Program-made: the position numbers and the translations under genes
Notes under the pieces: generated by a model
Database searches by the model: none
Told to the model about the DNA's origin: nothing
What the model saw: only the letters and a program-made list of their open reading frames with translations
DNA from: Niallia circulans
Lineage (GTDB): Bacteria; Bacillota; Bacilli; Bacillales; Cytobacillaceae
NCBI RefSeq assembly: GCF_007273535.1
Contig: NZ_RIBP01000004.1
Coordinates: forward strand, 1,712,001 to 1,776,000
Reading direction: 5' to 3'
Length of the DNA: 64,000 nt
In this document: one piece after another, positions 8,552 through 17,640 of the stretch
How positions within the stretch are numbered: position 1 is the stretch's first letter
How the letters are laid out: each line of letters begins with the position of its first letter

Positions 8552-8614
8552 TAAGTTATCGTTTAGGTTAATAAAATGTTAACGCATACATAAATCGAAT
8601 GGAGGATCGCTGAT

Positions 8615-9580
8615 ATGAAATTTGATATGCCTTTACCTGATTTACAGCAATATAAAGGAATTAATCCAAAGCCAGATGATTTTGATGCTTATTGGGCAGC
8701 AGGTCTAGAAGAATTACAAGCACAATCGTTGGATTATGAGCTAATCCCAGCTTCTTTTCACAGCAGGGCTGCTGATTGTTTTCATTTGTATTTTACAGGC
8801 GTCGGCGGAGCGAGAATACATTGCCAGTTAGTTCGTCCCAAAGAGCAAACGATGCCTGGACCAGGGCTGTTATGGTTTCACGGCTATCATGTGAACAGCG
8901 GCGATTGGATTGACAAAATAGGCTATGCAGCAGAAGGTTATACGATTTTGGCCATGGACTGCCGCGGCCAAGGTGGCCTGTCAGAGGATCATCTCAAAGT
9001 GAAGGGTACAACATTAAAAGGCCATATTATTAGGGGGATAGAAGAGGCTCCCGAAAAGCTCTATTACCGGAATGTCTATTTAGATACGGTTCAAGCAGCA
9101 AGAATTCTCTGCTCGATGGAAAAGGTCGATGAATCTAGAATAGGAGCATATGGGGCATCACAAGGAGGAGCACTGGCAATTGCCTGTTCCAGTTTAGAGC
9201 CGCGAATTAAGAAAACAGCTGCTGTCTATCCATTCCTAACAGACTTTAAAAGAGCATGGGAGCTGGATATTGCCAATTCAGCTTATGAAGAACTTCATTA
9301 TTATTTTAAGTTTATTGATCCAAACCATGAACGAGAGGAAGATGTTTTCCAAAAGCTTGGCTATATAGATATACAGCATTTGGCAGACAGGATAAAAGGG
9401 GATGTATTGTGGGCAGTTGGTATGGAGGATGCTGTTTGTCCGCCGTCTACCCAATTTGCTGCCTACAACAAAATTCAATCAGACAAAAGGATGCTGATTT
9501 ATTATGAGTATGGTCATGAATATATAAGGACATTAGGCGACAAAGTCTATGATTTTTTTGCAGACCCGCTTGAAGCGTAA
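8615..9580 (+). CDS. CE7 acetyl-xylan esterase / cephalosporin C deacetylase
   Basis: Alpha/beta-hydrolase of 321 residues. All CE7 landmarks are present: DCRGQGG (oxyanion-side RGQ motif), GASQGG with nucleophile Ser182, Asp272 in GMEDAVCPP and His301 in YGHEYI; spacing and length match the Bacillus/Thermotoga CE7 enzymes. It removes acetyl groups from short acetylated xylo-oligosaccharides in the cytoplasm (no signal peptide). It sits between the beta-glucoside operon and a LacI regulator 87 nt downstream, which suggests a role in hemicellulose-derived sugar use. SD GGAGG precedes ATG 8615. Confidence 0.92.
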   Translation: MKFDMPLPDLQQYKGINPKPDDFDAYWAAGLEELQAQSLDYELIPASFHSRAADCFHLYFTGVGGARIHCQLVRPKEQTMPGPGLLWFHGYHVNSGDWIDKIGYAAEGYTILAMDCRGQGGLSEDHLKVKGTTLKGHIIRGIEEAPEKLYYRNVYLDTVQAARILCSMEKVDESRIGAYGASQGGALAIACSSLEPRIKKTAAVYPFLTDFKRAWELDIANSAYEELHYYFKFIDPNHEREEDVFQKLGYIDIQHLADRIKGDVLWAVGMEDAVCPPSTQFAAYNKIQSDKRMLIYYEYGHEYIRTLGDKVYDFFADPLEA

Positions 9581-9667
9581 ATATGGATGCTTTGTTAAAA
9601 GGGGCCGTTATAGTATAGTAATCCCATGAGCTAAGAAACAGAATTATTTCATATCGGAGGAATTTTT

Positions 9668-10675
9668 GTGAGAAGCAATGTTACGATGCGTGACATCGCC
9701 ACTAAACTTGGTGTCAGCAGTGTGACTGTCTCCAAAGCACTTAATGATAAAGATGGGGTCAGTGAAGAATTAAAAGAGAAAATTAAATTATTGGCTGAAG
9801 AGATGGGCTATCGCTTCAATACACATGCAAAGTCGATTAAAGATGGCCTTTCGTATAATCTTGGGATCGTTATCCCAGAGAGGTTCACAGGTACAACACA
9901 ATCCTTTTATCTGCAGTTTTATCAAATGCTGACAAAAATCCTTGATGGCTACCATTACTCGGGAATTTTGTACATTTTAGGTCAGGAGGATGAAGACCAG
10001 CTTATTTTGCCGCGGATTTATAATGAGAAAAAGGTGGATGGCTTCATTATTTTAGGGCAAATTGGCAATGAATATGTGAAAGAAATCCAGAAAATTGACA
10101 GTCCTGTTATTTTCTTAGACTTTTATACAGACCAAAACGAAATTGATTCTGTTTTAACAGATAACTTTTTTGGCGGCTATGAAATTACTAATTATCTGGT
10201 AGAAAACGGCCATGAAAAAATTGCCTATGTCGGCAACATCTATGCGACGAGCAGTATCCAGGACAGGTTTCTTGGCTATTACAAGTCACTTTTGGAGCAT
10301 CGAATCGAGCTAAGGCAGGACTATATTATTTATGACCGTGATGAACGGGGCAAATATATAGACATCGTTTTTCCTGATGATATGCCAACAGCATTTGTTT
10401 GTAATAATGACGAGATTGCTTACAACCTCATTAACAATCTTCAGAAGAATGGTTATCAAGTACCGGAGGATTGCTCAGTAGTTGGGTTCGATAATTCTAT
10501 CTATGCAGCTTTAACAGAGCCGCTGCTGACGACTGTTGAAGTGAATATGAAGGAAATGTCTAAGGCTGCTGTGAAGATCATCATGGAAAAGCTTCATAAC
10601 CCAAATGAAAAATACGGCAGAACACTTATTAACGGGAAAATCATTCATCGGAATTCTGTGAAGAAGCTCAGCTGA
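9668..10675 (+). CDS. LacI-family transcriptional regulator
   Basis: Protein of 335 residues. The N-terminal HTH is VTMRDIATKLGVSSVTVSKALN, followed by the hinge helix region; a periplasmic-binding-like effector domain follows (LGIVIPERF, IAYVGNIYATSSIQDRFLGY, AFVCNNDEIAYNLI, CSVVGFDNS). GTG 9668 is preceded by CGGAGGAA. It is co-directional with the esterase and converges on the ROK kinase, so it could control the esterase or the alpha-galactoside genes; the sequence does not decide which. Confidence 0.9.
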   Translation: MRSNVTMRDIATKLGVSSVTVSKALNDKDGVSEELKEKIKLLAEEMGYRFNTHAKSIKDGLSYNLGIVIPERFTGTTQSFYLQFYQMLTKILDGYHYSGILYILGQEDEDQLILPRIYNEKKVDGFIILGQIGNEYVKEIQKIDSPVIFLDFYTDQNEIDSVLTDNFFGGYEITNYLVENGHEKIAYVGNIYATSSIQDRFLGYYKSLLEHRIELRQDYIIYDRDERGKYIDIVFPDDMPTAFVCNNDEIAYNLINNLQKNGYQVPEDCSVVGFDNSIYAALTEPLLTTVEVNMKEMSKAAVKIIMEKLHNPNEKYGRTLINGKIIHRNSVKKLS

Positions 10676-10680
10676 AAGAG

Positions 10681-10708
10681 AAAAGCACCAGTAATCACTG
10701 GTGCTTTT
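10681..10708 (+). terminator. Bidirectional terminator lacI / ROK gene
   Basis: Twelve-bp perfect stem AAAAGCACCAGT (10681-10692) with 10697-10708, AATC loop, between converging genes. Confidence 0.85.
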
Positions 10709-10709
10709 C

Positions 10710-11636
10710 CTATGCTTCCACAGATTCGGTTTTCTGACATTGCAGGTAATGGTAAAGTGCGCCGATGAGATTTGCATCATTTTTGAATTGGCATTGTTCG
10801 ATTACTGGTCTTACCTTTGCGGCCATCACAGATTCCAGCAGGGTGTCGAGTTTTTTGTAGATTTGGTCGATTAAATCGTCTCGATTGCTGATGGCTCCGC
10901 CAATTATGATTTTTTCCGGGTCGTACACATATTGGATATTATATATGCCCTGTGCAAGACGGAGATAAAATGCATCAATTTCCTCCAAGCAAATAGTATC
11001 TCCTTCTTCAGCAGCCTCAAAGATTTTTTTTCCATTCAGCTTATTAGGGTCAATGCCTTTTCTTTTGGCGACTTTTTTAACTAAAGCACCTGTTGCAGCA
11101 AGCTGGCTCCATGTTTGAAAAGTAGGCTTACCGTCTTCCTCTACTACTTGCAGCACCATATAGCCAATTTCACCGCCATGAAGATTTGCTCCTTTATGAA
11201 TGCGGCGATCCTTAATGACAGCTCCGCCGATTCCAGTGCCGATAATAGTGAACAGCACATTTTCATTTGTTTTGGCAGCACCTTTCCATACTTCACCTAG
11301 AGCGGCGCAATTAGCGTCATTTTCCAGCTCAACAGGGAGATTTGTCGCAGCACCAAAAATCTCCTTGAAGTTAGGGCCATGAATGAAGGGCAGTGCACTT
11401 GATCCGCCGATAATACCTGTTTCACTTTCCACGCCGCCTGGGCAGCTGAAGGCAATTCCTGCAACTTGGTGCTTTACTTTGTTTTCCAGAACGGTTTGTA
11501 CAATGCTTTCTTGGAAACTAGTAAACTCCGTTTCAGAAACGGGCAGCTCACCCTTCTCGATAAAATCGCCATTTTCTGTCATGACAGCGAACTTTATCAT
11601 GCTGCCTCCTACATCAAAAACCATATACTTCTTCAT
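10710..11636 (-). CDS. ROK-family sugar kinase without the cysteine zinc motif
   Basis: Protein of 308 residues. The ATPase phosphate-binding start MVFDVGGSMIKFAV, the sugar/catalytic region LENDANCAALGE (catalytic Asp) and TIIGTGIGGAVI are typical of ROK kinases. After GANLHGGEIGYM, where most ROK kinases carry a CxCGxxGCxE zinc-binding motif, there is no cysteine cluster. It lies 34 nt after the alpha-galactosidase with a good AAGGAGGAG, so it is probably the second gene of that operon and phosphorylates a released hexose or beta/alpha-glucoside. Zinc-less ROK kinases exist in Firmicutes, so the absence does not imply inactivity. Confidence 0.85.
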   Translation of the reverse strand: MKKYMVFDVGGSMIKFAVMTENGDFIEKGELPVSETEFTSFQESIVQTVLENKVKHQVAGIAFSCPGGVESETGIIGGSSALPFIHGPNFKEIFGAATNLPVELENDANCAALGEVWKGAAKTNENVLFTIIGTGIGGAVIKDRRIHKGANLHGGEIGYMVLQVVEEDGKPTFQTWSQLAATGALVKKVAKRKGIDPNKLNGKKIFEAAEEGDTICLEEIDAFYLRLAQGIYNIQYVYDPEKIIIGGAISNRDDLIDQIYKKLDTLLESVMAAKVRPVIEQCQFKNDANLIGALYHYLQCQKTESVEA

Positions 11637-11670
11637 AGTTGCTCCTCCTTGTATGGTAAGAATTCATTGT

Positions 11671-13899
11671 TTAAGCTTCTGTCAGGATAAACAGCCGAGA
11701 CGAATAATCTCCTGCTCTTTCCCGTTGCCAGTATTCTGCGGCACGGTCTGTATAATCCTCTGCCAGCAGTATGCCAATATTCATAAGTTCATCTCCGTAA
11801 TGCTTTGTGTCTCTGCCTTCAATTGCATATAGTTTATCGGGATTTAAGCCTGTCAGCTTGATACGGTTATAACGCTCATTCGGCTTTGCGAGAACTTTAT
11901 AATAGCCAACTATCGCTTTTTTTCTATCACTAGCTACAACCATCCAGGATACTTCGTTTGAGTCAAATGGTGACAACAAGCGATAGAATATCCCTGTCTG
12001 AATGAAATCCCTATGCTTTTTCATGAAGGCAGTCTGAAGCATTACTTTCTCCTGTTCTTCCTTTGTCAGTTTCGTAATATCGAGCTCATATCCGAACGTT
12101 CCAAAGTAAGCGACATTTGCGCGTGTTTCCATCGGTGTTATCCTTTCCACCTGATGGTTAGGCACTGTGGAAACATGGCTGCCGATTGAGGAAAGGGGGT
12201 AAACGAGACTTGTTCCATACTGAATTTTCAGGCGTTCAACTGCATCAGTATTATCGCTTGCCCATGCTTGCGGCGCATAATATAGCATGCCAGGGTCAAA
12301 GCGGGCACCTCCGCCAGCGCACGATTCAAACAGCATTTCCGGATATTTTGCCAACAGCTTCTCATACAAGCTGTAAACACCAAGGATATAACGGTGGCTC
12401 AACTCTCCTTGCTGATCGATCGGAAGGCTTGCTGAATAGGGTTCTGTCATGTATCTGTTCATATCCCATTTTATATAGCTGATGTTAGAATCTGCGATGA
12501 TATTATCCATGAGCTGAAAAATATGCTCGACGACTTCCTTTCTGCTGAAATCGAGAATGAACTGATTCCGTCCGTGTGAAGGCGTGCGATTTGGTGTAGC
12601 GATAATCCAGTCAGGATGCTCTTTAAAAAGGGTTGTATCCTTACATACCATTTCAGGCTCAAACCATAAACCAAATTTCATGCCAAGGTCGTTAACTTTT
12701 TGTGACAATCCTTTAATCCCATTTGGAAGCTTTGCTTCATTCGCAAACCAGTCGCCGAGCGAGGAGGTGTCATCATTCCTGTTCCCGAACCAGCCGTCAT
12801 CGAGGACAAACAGTTCAATCCCAAGGTTTTGAGCCGTTTCTGCAATGGAAAGAATTTTTTCCTCATCGAAATTAAAATAGGTCGCTTCCCAATTGTTAAT
12901 AAGAATAGGTCTCGCTCTGTCGCGCCAATATCCCCTTGCCAGCCGCTCCCGATATAATGTATGAAAAGTTTGACTCATTCCATTCAAGCCCTCATGAGTA
13001 TATACCATAATACATTCTGGTGTTTGAAACACCTCGCCAGGGTTGAGCTTCCATCTGAATTGAAACGGGTTAATGCCCATCATTACACGAGAGACTCCAT
13101 ATGTATCTACCTCTGCTTGTGCAAGAAAATTGCCGCTGTATACAAGGCTGAAGCCATACACTTCTCCAGTATGTTCTGTGCTGTTAAACCGCCTTAATGC
13201 TAAAAAGGGATTATGGGCATGACTGCTTGCACCCCTTGAGCTGTATACAGATTGGATGCCTTTTGTTAAAGGATGTATCTCCATATGTGCTTCCCGTGCC
13301 CAAGCACCTGTAAGATGGATCATCTCAAATTGATCATCAGGTAAATCGACAGATGCGCTCATAACATTATCTAAAAAGAACGGAGAGTCAGATTCATTGA
13401 TAAATCTGGCATTTCGGCAAATGACATTACGGTCACGAAAAATGGTGTAACTGAGTACAAGCGTTGCGCGCAGAACGTCATCTATTAACGTTATTTCCAA
13501 TGTGTCTGCTTCTGCCGCTTGCTCTGTATAGACGGCAGGAAGGTTATCAAGTACAGGTTTTCCCACTAACAGCTTGTAGCCTTTGTACTGGAAATTTGTG
13601 ATGGTGCTGCCAAATTTGTCGGTAATCATATGAGCTGGCTGTCTGTAATCTGTAGTTGCAAAGCTTGGGTATTCCTGCTTAATATGCTCGAGGGAAGACG
13701 TATGGTCATGCTCAAACAGATTGCAGGATGGTCTTACTTCTCTTTCAATTAAGTGCTTAAATGATTGTCGATGTGTTAGTTTTTTGCCGTAATAAAGTTG
13801 CTCGAGCTGGTTTGATTTCTCTAGCACTCTAAAAATATAGCTGACATTATTGTTGCATAAATGGAACTCCTTTGTTTCTTGATTTACAAAGATTGTCAT
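11671..13899 (-). CDS. GH36 alpha-galactosidase
   Basis: Cytoplasmic enzyme of 742 residues hydrolysing terminal alpha-1,6-galactosyl units of melibiose and raffinose-family sugars. The catalytic nucleophile is Asp479 in YIKWDMNRYM and the acid/base Asp549 in WASDNTDAVERL, essentially the positions known in Geobacillus GH36 enzymes. Other landmarks are LINNWEATYFNFDEEK, FVLDDGWFG, WFEPEMV and FESCAGGGARFDPG. There is no signal peptide, so substrate must be imported, consistent with the divergent ABC importer. Length is typical of the tetrameric bacterial group. It leads the minus-strand operon with the ROK kinase. Confidence 0.95.
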   Translation of the reverse strand: MTIFVNQETKEFHLCNNNVSYIFRVLEKSNQLEQLYYGKKLTHRQSFKHLIEREVRPSCNLFEHDHTSSLEHIKQEYPSFATTDYRQPAHMITDKFGSTITNFQYKGYKLLVGKPVLDNLPAVYTEQAAEADTLEITLIDDVLRATLVLSYTIFRDRNVICRNARFINESDSPFFLDNVMSASVDLPDDQFEMIHLTGAWAREAHMEIHPLTKGIQSVYSSRGASSHAHNPFLALRRFNSTEHTGEVYGFSLVYSGNFLAQAEVDTYGVSRVMMGINPFQFRWKLNPGEVFQTPECIMVYTHEGLNGMSQTFHTLYRERLARGYWRDRARPILINNWEATYFNFDEEKILSIAETAQNLGIELFVLDDGWFGNRNDDTSSLGDWFANEAKLPNGIKGLSQKVNDLGMKFGLWFEPEMVCKDTTLFKEHPDWIIATPNRTPSHGRNQFILDFSRKEVVEHIFQLMDNIIADSNISYIKWDMNRYMTEPYSASLPIDQQGELSHRYILGVYSLYEKLLAKYPEMLFESCAGGGARFDPGMLYYAPQAWASDNTDAVERLKIQYGTSLVYPLSSIGSHVSTVPNHQVERITPMETRANVAYFGTFGYELDITKLTKEEQEKVMLQTAFMKKHRDFIQTGIFYRLLSPFDSNEVSWMVVASDRKKAIVGYYKVLAKPNERYNRIKLTGLNPDKLYAIEGRDTKHYGDELMNIGILLAEDYTDRAAEYWQRERAGDYSSRLFILTEA

Positions 13900-13925
13900 T
13901 AGTCAGTACACCTCATTCCATTATA

Positions 13926-13982
13926 TGAAAACCCTTACAAGAATATATATTTGATTTTAACAATTATAAATAAAGATGACAA
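13926..13982 (-). promoter_or_regulatory. Alpha-galactosidase promoter with downstream cre-like site
   Basis: On the minus strand, TTGTCA (13982-13977), 17-bp spacer, TAAAAT (13959-13954). Downstream of the start point, 13939-13926, lies a cre-like box (TGAAAACCCTTACA on the plus strand) that fits TGWNANCGNTNWCA except that the central CG is CC. It would give CcpA roadblock control. Confidence 0.6.
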
Positions 13983-14202
13983 TATGTATTTGAATTAAAT
14001 TAAGTAATCGATAATCTTAAAATATTCAAATATAACTTAATTAATATGCGTATATATTTAGTAACTTAATCCTGTTTTCAAGCATAGGTAATATTGAGTG
14101 ATTTTATTTGAAACGAGGGTTATCTAGACTATTTTAGGTAATTTATTAGTTTTGTTACTTAAAATTAAATAAATAAATTAAGTTAAATACCTTAAAAATA
14201 TA
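13983..14202. other. AT-rich divergent control region with repeated acttaa motifs
   Basis: This gene-free centre between the two divergent promoters repeats a TTAAGT(T/A)A / T(A/T)ACTTAA element in both orientations: near 14000 (TTAAGTAAT), 14034 (AACTTAATTAA), 14062 (TAACTTAATC), 14154 (GTTACTTAAAA) and 14178 (TTAAGTTAAA). No ORF is present. The spacing is irregular, so this may be a cluster of activator sites (for example an MsmR/AraC type regulator) or AT-rich coincidence. Confidence 0.35.
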
Positions 14203-14231
14203 TTGATAAATTCAAGTACAGCAGTTAATAT
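14203..14231 (+). promoter_or_regulatory. SigA promoter of the sugar ABC importer
   Basis: TTGATA (14203-14208), 17-bp spacer, TAATAT (14226-14231), about 160 nt before the first permease start. Confidence 0.7.
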
Positions 14232-14251
14232 AAAATTGCGGTTGAAAAGGC

Positions 14252-14286
14252 TTACATAACTTTATTTGTAAGTTAAAGTTATGTAA
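14252..14286 (+). promoter_or_regulatory. 13-bp perfect inverted repeat, probable operator
   Basis: TTACATAACTTTA (14252-14264) is repeated in perfect inverse as TAAAGTTATGTAA (14274-14286) around a 9-base spacer. It lies about 20 bp downstream of the -10, in the leader, a position suited to a repressor operator. No T run follows, so it is not a terminator. Confidence 0.7.
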
Positions 14287-14392
14287 TATACATGATGGAA
14301 TTAAATAAGCAGCAATCAAATGTGTAGAAAGGGGAATGAAGGAAGCAGGTTACATAGCAGTAAATGATTTTATCAAATGGAAGGTGACGCAA

Positions 14393-15277
14393 ATGAATAA
14401 ATCGAGGACTTTATTGTTTTACTTATTTATTTTGCCTTGGCTGATTGGCTTTTTTGTCTTTACTGCAGGCCCGATGGTGTATTCGTTATATATGTCCTTC
14501 ACAGACTATTCAGGGCTGGGGGCAGCAAATTGGGTTGGATTGGAAAACTATAAGAAGCTGTTCACAGAAGACCCACTGTTTTGGCAGTCATTATGGAACA
14601 CCTTCTTTTATACGATTGTCGGAGTTCCTCTTGGTCTTGTTGTCGGGTACATGCTTGCTGTGTTGTTAAACACAAAGGTACGATTTATGGGCTTGTTCCG
14701 AACGATCTTTTACTTACCTTCGCTTGTGCCGACAGTTGCCAGCTCACTTCTTTGGATTTTAATTTTTCAACCAGACTTTGGAATTGCCAATAGCATTCTT
14801 TCCTTTTTTCATTTGCCTACATCAAACTGGCTTTTAAGTGAAGGCATGGTTAAGCCTACCTTGATTATAATGAGCCTTTGGGGAGCAGGCGGAGGTATGG
14901 TTATTTATCTGGCAGGACTTCAAAGTGTGCCAGCGTCCCTTTACGAAGCAGCTGAATTGGATGGTGCGGGGAAATTCCATAAGTTCTGGAATATTACGAT
15001 TCCGATGACTTCAAATGTTATTTTCTTCAATCTCATTATGGGACTAATCGGTTCCTTTCAGATTTTCACACAGGCATATGTTGTCAGCAGCGGGAATGGC
15101 GGACCGAATTATAAGTCGCTGTTTTACGTCTTTTACTTATATCAGGATGCCTTTAAATTCTTTAAGATGGGCTATGCATCAGCGCTTGCCTGGATCTTGT
15201 TCATCATTATTCTTGTTTTCACGTTGATACAGTTTAAGGTGTTTGGGAAAAAAGTGTATTACGAATACGATGAGTAA
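14393..15277 (+). CDS. Sugar ABC transporter permease (MalF/MsmF class)
   Basis: Inner-membrane subunit of a CUT1-family importer: six hydrophobic segments beginning FYLFILPWLIGFFVFTAGP, and the EAA loop (SLYEAAELDGAGKFHKFWNITIPM) that contacts the ATPase. The start at ATG 14393 has GGAAGGTG 7 nt upstream; the in-frame ATG at 14336 would place its SD almost on the start codon. First gene of permease-permease-binding protein; no ATP-binding subunit is encoded in the cluster, so a shared MsmX-type ATPase is presumably used. Confidence 0.9.
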   Translation: MNKSRTLLFYLFILPWLIGFFVFTAGPMVYSLYMSFTDYSGLGAANWVGLENYKKLFTEDPLFWQSLWNTFFYTIVGVPLGLVVGYMLAVLLNTKVRFMGLFRTIFYLPSLVPTVASSLLWILIFQPDFGIANSILSFFHLPTSNWLLSEGMVKPTLIIMSLWGAGGGMVIYLAGLQSVPASLYEAAELDGAGKFHKFWNITIPMTSNVIFFNLIMGLIGSFQIFTQAYVVSSGNGGPNYKSLFYVFYLYQDAFKFFKMGYASALAWILFIIILVFTLIQFKVFGKKVYYEYDE

Positions 15278-15295
15278 GGAGAGGAGGAGTCAACT

Positions 15296-16183
15296 ATGGA
15301 AGTATCACCTGTTAAGACGACAGCTTCTGTTAAGGCAAAAAAACCTCGCAGTATAAAGAAAGGCAGAAGATTAGAAAAGGGATTCACTTACTTTTTGCTG
15401 ATTGCCCTTTCCATTCTGTTTTTGTTTCCTTTTCTATGGCTAATCGGAACGTCTGTTAAGCCTGAAAATGAAGCGATGGCATTTCCGCCAACTTTACTTC
15501 CGGAAAATTGGGATTTGGCCAACTATAAAGAAGTCTTTACACTTGTTGACTTTGGGCAGTATTATTTGAATTCTGTGATTGTTACTGTTTGTGTAGTTAT
15601 CGGCACTGTTGTTTCTTCGACGCTTGTTGCATATGGGTTTGCACGAATTAAAGGAAGAGGAAGGAATTTCTGGTTTGTGCTTTTGCTTGGCACCATGATG
15701 CTGCCGCCGCAAGTCACGATGATTCCTGTCTATATGATCTTTTCCAAACTAGGATGGGTTAACACCTTTCTGCCGTTAATTGTTCCTTCTTTCTTTGGTA
15801 GCGCTTACTTCATCTTTCTATTAAGACAATTCTTTAAGACAATACCGAAGGAACTGGAGGAAAGTGCCTATTTGGATGGCTGTGGAGCATTTGGTATCTT
15901 CTGGAGAATTATTATTCCGTTATCAGTTCCTTCTATTATTACAGTGGCTTTATTGAGTTTTATGTGGACATGGAATGACTTTCTTAATCCATTAATCTAC
16001 TTAAATGATGATTCCAAATATACGCTTGCATTAGGAATTCTGCAGTTTAAGGGTGCCTTGTTAATCCAGTGGGGTCCGATGATGGCAGCAAGTGTTTTTA
16101 TCATCTTGCCGCTTATCATTATCTTTTTTGTTGGCCAAAAGTACTTTGTCCAAGGGATTGCCACAACAGGCGGAAAGGGTTAA
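15296..16183 (+). CDS. Sugar ABC transporter permease (MalG/MsmG class)
   Basis: Second CUT1 permease, 295 residues, with a basic 25-residue cytoplasmic N-terminus and six membrane segments. The EAA motif is ELEESAYLDGCGAFGIFWRIIIPL, and the GTMMLPPQVTMIPVYMIF region is typical. It is 18 nt after the first permease and heterodimerises with it; GGAGAGGAGG precedes ATG 15296. Confidence 0.93.
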   Translation: MEVSPVKTTASVKAKKPRSIKKGRRLEKGFTYFLLIALSILFLFPFLWLIGTSVKPENEAMAFPPTLLPENWDLANYKEVFTLVDFGQYYLNSVIVTVCVVIGTVVSSTLVAYGFARIKGRGRNFWFVLLLGTMMLPPQVTMIPVYMIFSKLGWVNTFLPLIVPSFFGSAYFIFLLRQFFKTIPKELEESAYLDGCGAFGIFWRIIIPLSVPSIITVALLSFMWTWNDFLNPLIYLNDDSKYTLALGILQFKGALLIQWGPMMAASVFIILPLIIIFFVGQKYFVQGIATTGGKG

Positions 16184-16263
16184 TTGCGTTGGTTTCACTT
16201 AGATAAATGGCATACCCGTTTATCTGTTTATCCATATACATTCATTACCTGGGGGGTAAAAGC

Positions 16264-17538
16264 ATGAGGAAGAAAAAAGGATTAGGTGGTTTGCTGTTCA
16301 CTGTTGTATTGGCACTTTCTTTAATTTTGACAGGCTGCTCTGGCTCGAATTCTGAGTCAGCAAGCGGCGAGTCAGGCGATGTGACGCTGCGCATTCTTGT
16401 TTGGAACAATAATCCGGAAGGCACGAAGCTGGAAGGAGATATTTTCAAGGAGTTTGAAAAGGAGAATCCTGGAATTAAAGTGAAGCAAGTATATGCACCA
16501 TATGATAAGTTCAATGATAAATTTTTGACGATGTCTGCTGGTGGGGATCAGCCAGATTTAGTATGGTTGCAGCCTTCTGCATTTGGTCAATTTGTCAGCA
16601 AGGGCGTATTGATGGACCTGTCTGATAAAGAAATCAAGGAAGATGAGTATATGCCAAATGTGCTTTCACTTGGGCAAGTGGACGGGAAGCAATATGCGCT
16701 TATTCGTGATGCTTCTGCCTTTATGCTTGGATATAACAAGGATATGTTTGATGCTGCAGGTGTTGAATATCCAAAGGATGACTGGACATGGGAGGACTTC
16801 CTCGCAGCAGCACAAAAGCTGACAGTGGAGAAAGACGGCAAAACAGTTCAATTCGGAATGGAAAACTTCTATACAAATGAACTGCTTGTAGAAAATGGCG
16901 GAGGATTTGTCAGTCAGGATGGCAAGGAAGTAATTATTGATTCACCTGAATCAGTGGAAGCCATTAAATTCGGTGCAGACTTGATAAATAAATATCATGT
17001 ACAGCCAACTACTGCCCAAAGCCAAGGGCTATCGAATATGTTCCTTGCAGGGCAAGCAGCAATGAAAATGATGGGCCCATGGGATTGGTCTGATACAGCG
17101 AAGAATGCAACTTTCAAATGGGATGTTGTGCCATTGCCTGCAGGCAAAGCAGGCAACGTAGCTGCAGCATCATATCTTCCAATCGGAATCGGAAGCGGAA
17201 CAAAGCATCCTGATGAAGCCTATAAACTTCTGCAATTCCTGTCTACTGGAAAGGGTCAAGACCTGCAAGTGGATACTATTTCAGCCGTTCCTGTTGTAAA
17301 AAGGAATGAAGATAAAATTGAAACAATGGCAAATGCTCCTGAAAATGCAAAAGCATTGTCTACCATTCTTGCAGAAGGAAGAACAGTCATGAATGCCCCT
17401 TATATCCCTGAATATGCAGAGATAGTAAGTAAAATCCAGCCTGTTATTGATAACATTAATCTTAATGGAAGCAAGGATGCAGAAAAACAATTGAAAAAAG
17501 TAGCAGATCAAATTCGCAAGGAATATGGCTTGAAATAG
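16264..17538 (+). CDS. Sugar-binding lipoprotein of the ABC importer
   Basis: Extracellular solute-binding protein (424 aa). The signal peptide MRKKKGLGGLLFTVVLALSL ends in a lipobox LTGC, so the mature protein is lipid-anchored at that Cys. SBP family 1 features include GGDQPDLVWLQPSAFGQFV, GYNKDMFDAAGVEYPKDDWTWEDF and MMGPWDW. ATG 16264 follows GGGGGG; an upstream in-frame ATG at 16207 would add 19 residues before the signal peptide and is rejected. Given the divergent GH36 enzyme, raffinose, melibiose or stachyose are the likely ligands (inference). Confidence 0.93.
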   Translation: MRKKKGLGGLLFTVVLALSLILTGCSGSNSESASGESGDVTLRILVWNNNPEGTKLEGDIFKEFEKENPGIKVKQVYAPYDKFNDKFLTMSAGGDQPDLVWLQPSAFGQFVSKGVLMDLSDKEIKEDEYMPNVLSLGQVDGKQYALIRDASAFMLGYNKDMFDAAGVEYPKDDWTWEDFLAAAQKLTVEKDGKTVQFGMENFYTNELLVENGGGFVSQDGKEVIIDSPESVEAIKFGADLINKYHVQPTTAQSQGLSNMFLAGQAAMKMMGPWDWSDTAKNATFKWDVVPLPAGKAGNVAAASYLPIGIGSGTKHPDEAYKLLQFLSTGKGQDLQVDTISAVPVVKRNEDKIETMANAPENAKALSTILAEGRTVMNAPYIPEYAEIVSKIQPVIDNINLNGSKDAEKQLKKVADQIRKEYGLK

Positions 17539-17547
17539 CAATTAACA

Positions 17548-17623
17548 GGTTGTCTGAAAAATGCATGGACTTATTATGGTGTTAACCATATTAGTCGGAC
17601 TTGTTTCAGGCAGCCTTTTTTTA
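17548..17623 (+). terminator. Long hairpin terminator after the binding protein
   Basis: GGTTGTCTGAAA (17548-17559) pairs with TTTCAGGCAGCC (17604-17615) using G-U pairs. The 44-base interior forms a second imperfect hairpin around ATGGT/ACCAT, and a run of T follows. It probably reduces read-through into the DUF624 gene. Confidence 0.75.
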
Positions 17624-17640
17624 TTAGGGGGTTACATACT

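Noticed and set aside
11383..11832. 149-codon plus-strand frame opposite the ROK kinase and alpha-galactosidase
   Set aside because: Lies antisense to two well-supported genes, lacks an SD and has no recognisable features.
12186..12482. 98-codon plus-strand frame inside the alpha-galactosidase
   Set aside because: Shadow of the GH36 coding strand, which has intact catalytic motifs there.
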